Below the pieces are notes generated by a model. The model was not told the DNA's origin, ran no database searches, and was given only the letters and a program-made list of their open reading frames with translations. This document shows, piece by piece, positions 23,671 to 31,571 of a DNA stretch of 31,571 nt. This DNA is from Puniceicoccaceae bacterium (lineage in GTDB: Bacteria > Verrucomicrobiota > Verrucomicrobiia > Opitutales > Coraliomargaritaceae), in contig WTIG01000044.1 of assembly GCA_011522825.1 (NCBI GenBank), positions 1-31,571 of the forward strand, given 5' to 3'. Position numbers and translations under genes: made by a program. Positions within the stretch are counted from its first letter, which is position 1. The number at the start of each line of letters is the position of its first letter.

Positions 23671-24811
23671 GCTCAAAGATTTTTTTTGGCGCAAATCGTT
23701 TACACGATTTCCTGCGTCAGGAATCATCATTATTCTTATCGTTACGATTCTTACTTTATTGGGAATCATCATTTTATTCAGTGCTTCCCAGGCCATGCAC
23801 TCAAATCCTGTGGCCTTACTGAAAAAGCAAATACTATGGTTGGTGCTTGGTATTATAATCGGTTTTTTTGTCTTTAGGTTGGATTTAGAGCGCATTCGCT
23901 CATTGATTCCAATTATCACAGGGGCGGCATTGTTGCTTTTAGCTTTGGTCTTAATTCCTGGAATAGGGGTTAAAGTGAATGGTGCACAAAGGTGGTTGGA
24001 CCTTGGCTTAATGCGTTTACAGGTTTCCGAAATTGGTAAAATAGGACTGCTCTTCTGTTTAGCTCATTATCTAGCAATGCACCGACGATCATTAGATGCT
24101 TGGAAAGAAGGCTTTATGTATCCTTTTTCACTTCTTGGGATCTTTGTTGGATTGATTTTTTTGGAGCCAGATTATGGCACGGCTTTTCTTTGTGGTTTAG
24201 TCGGCGGTGTTTTATTTTTTGTTTCAGGAATCAAGTTACGTTATTTATTACCGTCAGCTGGTTTAGCTTTGCTCTTATTTTGTATAGCAATCGTTTTAAA
24301 TCCAGAACGGTTGAGCCGAATAACCTCCTTTTTAGATGTTGAGTCCAATCGAAGTGATAGTGGCTATCAATTATGGCAGGGAATTATTGCTTTTGGTGTT
24401 GGAGGTATAGAAGGTGTTGGGCTTGGCTCTGGCCAACAACAGATGTCCTTTTTGCCGGAAGCACATACGGATTTCATTTTTTCAATTATAGGAGAAGAAT
24501 TAGGGTTATTTTTCTCAATGGGTGTGGCTTTATTATTTTTGGCACTTTTGATTTTAGTACTTTTTCAACTGAAGTATGCTCCAAATCTTTATCAATATTT
24601 ATTGGTTCTCGGGTCTTTGCTCATGATAGAATTTCAGGCTTTGATCAATATGGGTGTTGTAACTGGATGCTTGCCGACTAAGGGCATGTCGTTGCCGTTT
24701 ATTTCCTATGGTGGATCAAACTTGGTTTTAATGTTTATTCTGATTGGTGTGATTTTAAATTGTCTTTGTCATTGGTCAAAAGTTCCGCTAAAAGAGGCTC
24801 GAGAATTATGA
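23669..24811 (+). CDS. ftsW: Septal peptidoglycan glycosyltransferase FtsW
   Basis: FtsW is the SEDS-family polymerase that extends septal glycan strands from lipid II, partnered with FtsI. The 380-residue protein has about ten TM segments. Family motifs are visible: NGAQRWLDLG and LQVSEIGKI in the first half, EPDYGTAFL, the large periplasmic loop with FLPEAHTDFIFSIIGEELG (where the catalytic Asp of SEDS proteins is found), and the C-terminal GCLPTKGMSLPFISYGGSNLV. No Shine-Dalgarno is visible and the start codon lies in a hairpin. The stop overlaps the murG start as ATGA. RodA is the alternative SEDS member, but gene context favours FtsW. Confidence 0.95.
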   Translation: MLKDFFWRKSFTRFPASGIIIILIVTILTLLGIIILFSASQAMHSNPVALLKKQILWLVLGIIIGFFVFRLDLERIRSLIPIITGAALLLLALVLIPGIGVKVNGAQRWLDLGLMRLQVSEIGKIGLLFCLAHYLAMHRRSLDAWKEGFMYPFSLLGIFVGLIFLEPDYGTAFLCGLVGGVLFFVSGIKLRYLLPSAGLALLLFCIAIVLNPERLSRITSFLDVESNRSDSGYQLWQGIIAFGVGGIEGVGLGSGQQQMSFLPEAHTDFIFSIIGEELGLFFSMGVALLFLALLILVLFQLKYAPNLYQYLLVLGSLLMIEFQALINMGVVTGCLPTKGMSLPFISYGGSNLVLMFILIGVILNCLCHWSKVPLKEAREL

Positions 24812-25911
24812 CGGATGTATTAATTATTTGTGGTGGAACCGGTGGGCATTTATCCCCAGGGATAGCTTTATCCGAGGAGTTAAAGAGTCGTGGTTTTTCG
24901 AGTAAACTTTGCATCAGTCAAAAATCAATTGATACGGAGATCGCTAAAAAGTATGAGCATATTGATTTTGAGCGCTTTTCAGGGAAGGGTTTTTCTGGGG
25001 GGCTATTGGGTAAGCTACAGTTCTTTCAGCAACTAGTTTGCAGTCTGCCAAAGATTTTCAAGATGATCCAAAATGAAAAACCGAAAGTTATGATGCTTTT
25101 TGGTGGCTATTTATCCGTGGGCTTTGGCTTATTGGGTATCTTGCTGAAGGTTAAGATTGTTTTACATGAAGCAAATGGAAAGGTGGGGAAAGCGGTTCGA
25201 TTATTACAACGATTTGCTTACCGTGTTTATTTACCAAAGAGTGTGATGCTCAAAGAGATAAAAAAATCAAAAGTATGCCATGCAGGATATCCTTTGCGTA
25301 AAGAAATGGTCGCCATGGAAAAAGCTGAAGCCCGTAAGCAATTGGGTTTAGAGTGTGAAGGAAGCTTATTAGTCATTATTGGAGGGAGTCAGGGGGCTCA
25401 GGCATTAAATAAATGGGTGATCGATCATTTTGAGCAATTAATTGAGGAGGGGATATCCATTTATTGTATATCAGGCTTAAAAAATGACTTACACAGCTAC
25501 GATGTTTCAACGAATAGTCGTGGTGAGCAAGTGACCATTAAAATGGTTCCTTTTTCCGATAATATGGCTGCGGTACTATCGGCCGGGGACTTAGTGGTGT
25601 CCCGTGCAGGCGCAGGTGCCATTGCAGAAATTACTCGTTGTGAAGTACCAAGTATTTTAATTCCTTATCCTTATGCGGCTGATAATCATCAGTTTTTTAA
25701 TGCAAAGATACATGAAAGTCTAGGTGGTGGAATTTTGCTTGATGAAACCCATATCGAAAAATTGTATCAGGAAGTTAAGGTTTTGATTTCAAATCAAAGC
25801 TTACTTGAGCAAATCAGCCTTAATTTAATGAATTTAAATGCAGTGGATGCTTCCCAAGAAATAGTGGATGATTTAGAAGCAGCCATTAGGCAAAAGGAGT
25901 ATGGATCATGA
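24808..25911 (+). CDS. murG: UDP-GlcNAc:lipid I N-acetylglucosaminyltransferase MurG
   Basis: MurG converts lipid I to lipid II at the cytoplasmic membrane face. The ATG at 24808 gives 367 residues; an upstream in-frame start inside ftsW is rejected. Key motifs are GGTGGHLSPG at 9-18 (lipid I and diphosphate loop), MLFGGYLSVGFG, HEANGKVGKA, GGSQGAQALN (second Gly-rich loop), VVSRAGAGAIAEI (UDP-GlcNAc site) and PSILIPYPYAADNHQFFNA. E. coli has HEQN where this protein has HEAN. The gene overlaps ftsW and murC-murB by ATGA at both ends, indicating coupled translation. Confidence 0.95.
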   Translation: MTDVLIICGGTGGHLSPGIALSEELKSRGFSSKLCISQKSIDTEIAKKYEHIDFERFSGKGFSGGLLGKLQFFQQLVCSLPKIFKMIQNEKPKVMMLFGGYLSVGFGLLGILLKVKIVLHEANGKVGKAVRLLQRFAYRVYLPKSVMLKEIKKSKVCHAGYPLRKEMVAMEKAEARKQLGLECEGSLLVIIGGSQGAQALNKWVIDHFEQLIEEGISIYCISGLKNDLHSYDVSTNSRGEQVTIKMVPFSDNMAAVLSAGDLVVSRAGAGAIAEITRCEVPSILIPYPYAADNHQFFNAKIHESLGGGILLDETHIEKLYQEVKVLISNQSLLEQISLNLMNLNAVDASQEIVDDLEAAIRQKEYGS

Positions 25912-28190
25912 GTGCTGAAAAACGGATTTTATTTCTGGGTGTTGGTGGTGCTGGCATGGCCCCTTTAGCTATGTGGTGTGCGGAAAAGGGGGATTTGATT
26001 TTTGGCTATGATGATTACTTCAAGCAAAGTGCATTAGATTATTTAATAAATTCAAAGGTCGAATTATTGGATGCTGTATTGATTGAAGATATAAAATCTT
26101 ATGATCAAGTTATTTATTCAAATGCTATTGCTAAGACACATCGCCTTTTGCGAGAGGCAGAACGTCTTAAAATACCGTGTTTAAAACGAGGTGAAATGCT
26201 GGCACAGGTTGCACAATCAAAAAAGCTTATCGCCATTGTTGGCAGTCATGGCAAGACTACCACCAGTGCTTTAATCGGATACGCTATAGAGAAATTAGAG
26301 CTATCGGTTAACTTTATTGTTGGGGGATTTTATCAAGACGGCAGGCTACCGTTTTTTCACTGTGATTCAGAATGGCTAGTAGCTGAAATCGATGAAAGTG
26401 ATGGAACAATTAATCAATTTAATCCTGAAATTACAGTCTTACTCAATCTTGATTGGGATCATGCAGATTATTACAAGGACTTCGATAGTTTGAAAAAGGT
26501 GTTCGAAGGATTATTGCAGAGGACGCACTCAAAAATCCTTATTGAAGCCGAAAATTTTGAAGCATTTGACTCGAGAGAAACTTTCCGAGATCAATGTTTA
26601 TTTGTTGATCCGCAATCTGGGCTTACCGAAGGCCCCATATCTGATCCGAGGAATCTATTATTAAACGCAACATTTAATCGTCATAACCAATTTTTTGCAG
26701 AAAGTGTATTGAGGATGTTTGAAAATCAGTTGCCTGGGGCGGAGGATTTGTTTGGCGGATTTCTAGGGGTAGACCGAAGGCAGAATGTCTTACTTTCAAG
26801 TGATCGATTCAAGGTGATTGAAGACTATGCCCATCACCCTTCGGAAATAGCTATTTTAATTAAAGCGGTTAAGAATGAATTTCCTTCTTCAGAGTTAGCG
26901 GTTGTTTTTCAGCCACATAGATATTCACGCACAAAAGCTTTAAATAAAGATTTTGCCAAATCTTTTTCTGGAGCTGATAGCCTTTATCTCTTGCCTGTTT
27001 ATTCTGCCTTTGAAGCAGAATGTGAAGGCGGAATGACTAACGATTTGATCTCAGCCTCCCAGAGTACTAAGACCACTATGTTGGGTTTTGATCAAGATGG
27101 CCTGAGTGAACTTTTATCGAATTTTTCCGAGCAATCAAAAAATAAAGATAGGGTATTGTTATTTATTGGGGCAGGGTCTATCAATGAATTTGCGCATGCA
27201 TTTTGTGCATTGTATGAAAATCCTGACCGTCAAAGTGCCTGGTTTGAGTACGCAGAAAAGAAAGTGTCTTCAGGTTGTGTTTTAAAGTTATCGGAAAATT
27301 TGGCAGCAAAAACGACTTTTAAAATCGGTGGGGGATCTGAATATTATGCAGAGCCTTCAAGTATTTCAGATGTCCTTGCTTTAATGCAATCTTCTCGCTT
27401 GTTTGGAATGCCTTATTTTTGTTTAGGAAGGGGGTCGAATATTTTGGTTTCGGATTCTGGCTATAAGGGTTTGGTTATGCGTTTTAACCATAAAAATTGG
27501 CAAACAATTCGTAAAATAGATGATTCCCATATTTGGGTTGGTTGTGGCGTACGCTTGAAAGAATTATGTGGCAAGGTTGCTCAACTAGGGTTTTCGGGTT
27601 TTGAATTTCTTGAGGGCATTCCTGGAACTTTGGGAGGTGCTTTACGAATGAATGCAGGAGCCATGGGGCGGTGGACTTTTGATGTCGTGGAACGGGTGTT
27701 GATGGTGGATGGTTTTCCTAGAGTAGAAGAATTGGGGCGTGATGCATTTACTATTGAATATAGAAAAGTTCGTGAGATTGCCGAGGGCATTGCTTTAGGA
27801 GCAGTTTTAAAATTAGGTGAAGTTCAAGAGAGTGATTCAATTCGTGAACGAATGGACTCGTATTCGGATGTGCGTAAAGGAAGCCAACCTGTGGCTCCGA
27901 GTGCAGGGTGTATTTTCAAAAATCCTGATAATAATTATGCAGGGCGTCTTATAGATGAATTAGGCTTGAAGAATATGAGTGTGGGTGGTGCTGAGGTATC
28001 GGATAAGCACGGCAATTTTATTGTGAATCGAGGAGGTTCAACTTCGAAGGATGTTCAATCCTTAATTGCTTTAATCCAAAAACGGGTGAAAGAAGAGCGG
28101 GGAATCGATTTGGAGCCAGAAGTTTTATTCCTTGGAGATGAGGTTTCTAATTATGCGGGTGATGAAGGGGCATCTAATCTAGAAAAATGA
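25908..28190 (+). CDS. murC-murB: MurC-MurB fusion: UDP-MurNAc-L-alanine ligase and UDP-MurNAc reductase
   Basis: A 760-residue bifunctional protein. Residues 1 to about 440 are MurC, which adds L-Ala to UDP-MurNAc: FLGVGGAGMAPLAMW, P-loop GSHGKTTTS at 112-120, EIDESDGT, LNLDWDHADYY and IEDYAHHPSEI. Residues about 455-747 are MurB, the FAD enzyme that reduces UDP-GlcNAc-enolpyruvate: KTTFKIGGGSEYY, LGRGSNILVSD, FLEGIPGTLGGALRMNAGA, IEYRKVRE, PSAGCIFKNP and LEPEVLFLG. It resembles type II MurB. The proton-donor position that is Ser in E. coli (Ser229) is Cys668 here. The two enzymes catalyse consecutive steps (MurB then MurC), although the chain order is reversed. ATGA overlaps link it to murG and ddl. 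The AAGGAG upstream is a good ribosome-binding site. Confidence 0.96.
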   Translation: MSAEKRILFLGVGGAGMAPLAMWCAEKGDLIFGYDDYFKQSALDYLINSKVELLDAVLIEDIKSYDQVIYSNAIAKTHRLLREAERLKIPCLKRGEMLAQVAQSKKLIAIVGSHGKTTTSALIGYAIEKLELSVNFIVGGFYQDGRLPFFHCDSEWLVAEIDESDGTINQFNPEITVLLNLDWDHADYYKDFDSLKKVFEGLLQRTHSKILIEAENFEAFDSRETFRDQCLFVDPQSGLTEGPISDPRNLLLNATFNRHNQFFAESVLRMFENQLPGAEDLFGGFLGVDRRQNVLLSSDRFKVIEDYAHHPSEIAILIKAVKNEFPSSELAVVFQPHRYSRTKALNKDFAKSFSGADSLYLLPVYSAFEAECEGGMTNDLISASQSTKTTMLGFDQDGLSELLSNFSEQSKNKDRVLLFIGAGSINEFAHAFCALYENPDRQSAWFEYAEKKVSSGCVLKLSENLAAKTTFKIGGGSEYYAEPSSISDVLALMQSSRLFGMPYFCLGRGSNILVSDSGYKGLVMRFNHKNWQTIRKIDDSHIWVGCGVRLKELCGKVAQLGFSGFEFLEGIPGTLGGALRMNAGAMGRWTFDVVERVLMVDGFPRVEELGRDAFTIEYRKVREIAEGIALGAVLKLGEVQESDSIRERMDSYSDVRKGSQPVAPSAGCIFKNPDNNYAGRLIDELGLKNMSVGGAEVSDKHGNFIVNRGGSTSKDVQSLIALIQKRVKEERGIDLEPEVLFLGDEVSNYAGDEGASNLEK

Positions 28191-29104
28191 AATCTTTGAA
28201 AGCGATTATCGTTCTTTATGGTGGCTTTGGCGACGAGCGAGAAGTCTCGATAAAAAGCGGTGAGCAGGTTATTAATGCACTTAAATTGAATCATTCAGTT
28301 GAGGCGATATGCCTAGAAGACCGTATGATTCCAGACTGGATTCAGCCTGATTCTCATATCGTATTTCCTATGATCCATGGTGCTTTTGGAGAAGATGGAG
28401 AGTTACAAAATATTTTATTCGAAAAGGGTATTGAATTTTTGGGTAGTGACGCTGACTCGAGTGCCTTGTGTATGGATAAGTCCATTGCCAAAGAGCGAGT
28501 ACAGGCCTTGGGAGTAAAGACAGCGGAATCACTTTCTTTTGATGGAAATACCATTCCACTTGCCGATGATGTCATTAAAAAATTAGGGAGTTCCCTCGTG
28601 CTTAAACCAAGGGATTCTGGTAGTAGCTACGGTCTGAGTATAATTGAGAACCGTTCGTCCATGGGCGTTGCCTTATCCAAAATAAATTCGGGAAATTGGC
28701 TAGTGGAGCGTAGGTTAAAAGGACGAGAATTAACGATTGGGCTACTGGGTGGTAAAGCCTTGGAGGTGGTTGAAATTAAATATTCAGAAGAGTGTTATGA
28801 TTATCATACTAAATACCTTTCTGATTCAACAGAGTACCTATGCCCTGCGGAATTACCTAAGGAGATTACAAAAAGGATTAAATCTGAAGCAGAGGCTATT
28901 TATTCAAGTTGTGGATGCCGAGATTTTGCCCGTATTGATTTCATTTTAGAAGGGGAAACCCCTTACTTTTTGGAAGTGAATACAATCCCTGGAATGACTC
29001 CACAAAGTCTTTTACCTAAATCGGCTTTGGCTAAAGGTATTGATTTTAATACTCTAATTGAAACAATGCTTTCTTTCGGTATAAAGCGATACAATCAGCG
29101 ATAA
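28187..29104 (+). CDS. ddl: D-alanine--D-alanine ligase
   Basis: Ddl makes the D-Ala-D-Ala dipeptide used by MurF. At 305 residues it is the DdlB-like size. ATP-grasp motifs are visible: YGGFGDEREVSIKSG with Glu19 near the first D-Ala site, MIHGAFGEDGELQ around residue 64, LKPRDSGSSYGLS, YDYHTKYLSDSTEYLCPA, and FLEVNTIPGMTPQSLLPKSA with the metal-binding Glu and Asn. The start overlaps the murC-murB stop as ATGA, so it is probably translated by reinitiation. In chlamydiae ddl is fused to murC. Here it is separate while murB is the fused partner. Confidence 0.97.
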   Translation: MKSLKAIIVLYGGFGDEREVSIKSGEQVINALKLNHSVEAICLEDRMIPDWIQPDSHIVFPMIHGAFGEDGELQNILFEKGIEFLGSDADSSALCMDKSIAKERVQALGVKTAESLSFDGNTIPLADDVIKKLGSSLVLKPRDSGSSYGLSIIENRSSMGVALSKINSGNWLVERRLKGRELTIGLLGGKALEVVEIKYSEECYDYHTKYLSDSTEYLCPAELPKEITKRIKSEAEAIYSSCGCRDFARIDFILEGETPYFLEVNTIPGMTPQSLLPKSALAKGIDFNTLIETMLSFGIKRYNQR

Positions 29105-29115
29105 AATAGGATTTC

Positions 29116-30036
29116 ATGAAGTTCCCTAAAAAAAGTAATAAGTCTGTGAGCTATCAGGTAGATCAAAGTTGGCATAATCTTCGGGATTCCAATGTTCAAT
29201 CCAGTCGTATTATTACTTTTGCTTCGGTTTATCGTAGAATAAGGCCCTACCTAAAGTGGGCTATGGTTAGTTTGAGCTGCATGGCGGTTTTTTTCTACCT
29301 GAAAGACTTTGTTTTTGATGGTATTGCTTCTGAACAGAGTATGAATGCAAACAATAGCGGTAGCTACGTTAAAAGGGTTCTATTTGATACAAATGGAGTT
29401 CTTGATGAAGCTTGGCTGAGTGATGTGATTCAGATCAACCGAAATATGAAATTGATGGATATAAATATTTTTGAATTAAAGCATAGTTTAGAGAGTTTTG
29501 ATCAGGTTTTAGAAGCAAAAGTCATAAGGATTTTTCCCGATGCATTAAGGGTAGAGTTAAATGAAGAAGTTCCTATGTTTAAGTTGAAAATGCAAAGCAG
29601 TGAAGGGGTGAATTTTCTCCGATGTGTGGGTCGTACGGGTGTTGTTTATGATGGTATGGGTTATACCGAAGCCTATTTAGAACAATTACCATATTTAATT
29701 CCTTACCGTCACTTAAATCAAAAATACCTTCCAATAAATGGCCTAGATTATGTGGCTCCATTAATCAATTTATTGAAAGAGGAGGGATTAACGGAGCGGA
29801 TACGCTTGCAGTCAATCTCTCTGGAGAACTTTTCTGGAGATACCGATTTCCCAGGGCAAATCATTGAACTAAAAAGTGATTTAATCCCTCGCATTTTATT
29901 TGGTGCATATGATGATTATCCTGAGCAGGTTGCACGTTTGAATTATATTTTATCCTATATAAATGGGAGTGGTAATCCAGAGGTGGAGCGAGTTGATTTA
30001 TCTTTGAGAGACTCAGCTGCGGTTGAATGTAAGTAG
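29116..30036 (+). CDS. ftsQ: Division protein FtsQ
   Basis: FtsQ is the bitopic divisome protein that links early and late division proteins. The 306-residue protein has a basic cytoplasmic N-terminus of about 50 residues, one TM near 53-70 (MVSLSCMAVFFYLKDF), a POTRA domain near 88-160 (VKRVLFDTNGVLDE...VIRIFPDALRVELNEEVP) and a beta domain with PYLIPYRHLNQKYLPINGLDYVAPLI and a final RVDLSL strand. Sequence identity in this family is low. The domain order and the position between ddl and ftsA make the call. AGGA lies about eight bases before the ATG. Confidence 0.88.
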   Translation: MKFPKKSNKSVSYQVDQSWHNLRDSNVQSSRIITFASVYRRIRPYLKWAMVSLSCMAVFFYLKDFVFDGIASEQSMNANNSGSYVKRVLFDTNGVLDEAWLSDVIQINRNMKLMDINIFELKHSLESFDQVLEAKVIRIFPDALRVELNEEVPMFKLKMQSSEGVNFLRCVGRTGVVYDGMGYTEAYLEQLPYLIPYRHLNQKYLPINGLDYVAPLINLLKEEGLTERIRLQSISLENFSGDTDFPGQIIELKSDLIPRILFGAYDDYPEQVARLNYILSYINGSGNPEVERVDLSLRDSAAVECK

Positions 30037-30097
30037 GGCGAGAATAATTTATTCTAATCTTTATTTTTCTAAAAAAAAAGATCATCTTTATCAAATA
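30037..30097. other. ftsQ-ftsA spacer with two AT-rich hairpins
   Basis: This 61-base gap is one of the few non-overlapping junctions in the cluster. AGAAT (30041-30045) pairs with ATTCT (30051-30055). CTTTATTTTT (30059-30068) pairs with the A9G run (30071-30080) with one mismatch and a tiny loop. These may be an mRNA processing or attenuation site, or simply AT-rich sequence. Confidence 0.3.
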
Positions 30098-31324
30098 ATG
30101 GGACATTCTAAAATTGTCGGAGCAATTGAAATAGGCACATCAAAAATTGCCATAATTATTGGAGAGATTTCTAGTGGTACTTCTTTAAATATCATCGGAA
30201 ATTATTCTGTGCAATCGAGTGGAGTCAAAAAGGGTGTTATCGAGGATTTGCAAGCGACTGGACAAATTGTTCATAATGCAATTGTACAGGCAGAAAATGA
30301 GGCAGGTACAGAAATTGAAGAGATTTATTTAGCCCACACTGGGCAACACTTAGCCGGGGTCTTCAACCTTGGAACAACAAATGTGGGTGCTCCAAATGGG
30401 GTTATTACGAAGGCGGATGTCGAAAAAGCAAAAGAGGATGCTCGTCGTCCTCAGCTTCCTGAAGGACGTAGCTTTATTCATTACATTCAAAACCCTTTCT
30501 CAGTCGATGGGGTGAAAGTCGAAAATCCAATACATATGCAAGGCAAGCGACTACAGGTGGGGTTTTGGGCGATTCATGCTGATAATAAAATCTTACAAGA
30601 CAGTCTTAGAGTCATCATGGGTATACCTTTAGTCGTGGAGGATGTTATCGTTTCATCCATTGCTAGTGGCAATGCTTTGCTCCAAGATAGTGAGAAAAAA
30701 GCAGGGGCATTGGTGATTGATATTGGTGGTGGGACGACAGATTTCGCTTTATACAAGGATGGGTATGTTGTTTACACAGGAGTGATTCCAGTGGGCGGCG
30801 ATCATATTTCAAATGATTTAAGTCTGGGTTTGAGAACAAGTGTTCAATTAGCTGATAGTTTAAAACTTCGAGAGGGCTTAGCGACCCATGCAAAGCAAAA
30901 TTCAGATGCTAGTACTTGGTTAGTAGGAAATCAGAGTATTGGTGATAGGAAAATACCGCTAATTTCCGTGAATAAAATAGTAGAATCGAGAATTAAAGAA
31001 TTGTTTGAGTTAATCCGTGAAGAGCTTGAAGACGCAAAATTATATAACCCAAGTGAAATTGGAACAGGGGCAGTTTTAACAGGTGGTACTTCAAGAATAG
31101 AGGGTATTGAATTCATTGCAGAAAAAGTATTTGATTTAAAATGCATTAAGGGGGAAAGCTCGTGGAATATAGCCAAGGATCTTAATGTTCCAGAATACAG
31201 TACGACTTTAGGCTTATTACTTTTTGCCTTGGGTGTTTTTGAAGAGAAGCAAAGTAAAAATACAAATAACCTTCTTGGAAATCTATTCAGCAAATTTTTT
31301 CCAAAACAATTTAAGTTACCATAA
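30098..31324 (+). CDS. ftsA: Division protein FtsA
   Basis: FtsA is the actin-like ATPase that anchors FtsZ filaments to the membrane. The ATG at 30098 gives 408 residues. An upstream in-frame GTG at 30023 would overlap ftsQ and adds 25 residues that do not resemble FtsA. Motifs are GAIEIGTSKIAIIIG (phosphate 1), the 1C domain with AHTGQHLAGV, GALVIDIGGGTTDFALY (phosphate 2) and TGAVLTGGTSRIEGIE (adenosine). The last residues, LLGNLFSKFFPKQF, form the amphipathic membrane-targeting helix. No Shine-Dalgarno is visible. ftsZ starts 12 bases downstream. Confidence 0.95.
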   Translation: MGHSKIVGAIEIGTSKIAIIIGEISSGTSLNIIGNYSVQSSGVKKGVIEDLQATGQIVHNAIVQAENEAGTEIEEIYLAHTGQHLAGVFNLGTTNVGAPNGVITKADVEKAKEDARRPQLPEGRSFIHYIQNPFSVDGVKVENPIHMQGKRLQVGFWAIHADNKILQDSLRVIMGIPLVVEDVIVSSIASGNALLQDSEKKAGALVIDIGGGTTDFALYKDGYVVYTGVIPVGGDHISNDLSLGLRTSVQLADSLKLREGLATHAKQNSDASTWLVGNQSIGDRKIPLISVNKIVESRIKELFELIREELEDAKLYNPSEIGTGAVLTGGTSRIEGIEFIAEKVFDLKCIKGESSWNIAKDLNVPEYSTTLGLLLFALGVFEEKQSKNTNNLLGNLFSKFFPKQFKLP

Positions 31325-31336
31325 TGTGAATGAGTG

Positions 31337-31571
31337 ATGAATACTGAAGGGATTAAAGTAAAATTATTGGGCTTAGGCGGAGCCGGTGTCCATATTGTTA
31401 ATGCTTTTGATCAGAAATCGAGTGGTTTGGTTGAATGCCATGTATTGGATACGGACGCAAAAGCCTTAGCAACCATGCAGTCAGTCGACTCACATCTTAT
31501 TGGAAAGGAAGTGTGTCGTGGGCTTGGTAGCGGTGGTGATGTTGAACTTGCTGAAAAGGCTATTCAATCAC
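31337..31571 (+). CDS. ftsZ: Cell division protein FtsZ, 3' partial
   Basis: The window ends after 78 codons of ftsZ, the tubulin-like GTPase that forms the Z ring. The ATG at 31337 is the only nearby start with an open frame; two other start codons just upstream hit stops at once. The N-terminal nucleotide-binding strand reads KVKLLGLGGAGVHIVNAF, followed by CHVLDTDAKAL (NTDAQAL in most FtsZ) and HLIGKEVCRGLGSGGDVELAEKA. The position after ftsA confirms the call. The first glycine loop is divergent: the Asn of GGGGNAV is His here, and the usual NPE of the RGLGAGxNPE motif is DVE. Confidence 0.92.
   Translation, partial: MNTEGIKVKLLGLGGAGVHIVNAFDQKSSGLVECHVLDTDAKALATMQSVDSHLIGKEVCRGLGSGGDVELAEKAIQS

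Noticed and set aside
24373..24681. Plus-strand ORF of 102 residues in another frame of ftsW
   Set aside because: It lies within the conserved ftsW coding frame and its Cys/Trp/Phe-rich composition is that of an out-of-frame shadow.

Overview
The window is a bacterial chromosome segment of moderate-to-low GC that looks like a member of the phylum Verrucomicrobia, probably class Opitutae. The reasons are a complete division and cell-wall (dcw) cluster that contains a MurC-MurB fusion protein, a LysM protein between murD and ftsW, a divergent FtsZ, and few Shine-Dalgarno sequences. This placement is inferred from family knowledge and was not tested by any search. I see no phage, insertion sequence, CRISPR array, toxin-antitoxin pair or defence locus. 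Most of the window is ordinary core genome, and I did not find a convincing undescribed multi-gene system.

Bases 1-2060 hold the 3' part of ndk (nucleoside diphosphate kinase), a divergent ispF (isoprenoid synthesis) and, on the minus strand, lexA (SOS repressor) followed by a glyoxalase-like gene. The lexA upstream region has an imperfect dyad and a direct repeat that may be operators.

Bases 2081-10555 are two peptide-type ABC importers facing each other. The plus-strand operon encodes a binding lipoprotein, a single-chain permease in which both permease subunits are fused, and one ATPase. The minus-strand operon is oppA-oppB-oppC with no ATPase of its own. Only one nucleotide-binding subunit is encoded for both systems, so they either share it or use others encoded elsewhere.

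Bases 10556-13411 hold an intergenic region with a short tandem repeat, an unrecognised 257-residue protein gene, rlmH (ribosome methylation), a tRNA-Ser(GCU), metF on the minus strand, and the divergent metF/mraZ control region. That control region contains four TGGGN boxes at an exact 10-bp period, which is the known operator format for MraZ.

Bases 13412-31571 are the dcw cluster, all on the plus strand: mraZ, a small ORF, rsmH, ftsL-like, a small ORF, ftsI, murE, murF, mraY, murD, a LysM protein, ftsW, murG, murC-murB, ddl, ftsQ, ftsA and the first part of ftsZ. Together they convert UDP-MurNAc precursors to lipid II (MurC, D, E and F, Ddl, MraY, MurG), polymerise and crosslink it at the septum (FtsW, FtsI), and build the divisome (FtsL, FtsQ, FtsA, FtsZ). 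Genes are tightly packed, with three successive ATGA stop-start overlaps from ftsW to ddl. The main points worth a second look are the fused permease, the MraZ operator, two unrecognised small ORFs inside the cluster, the LysM lipoprotein candidate, a hairpin covering the ftsW start codon, and the unknown 257-residue protein.
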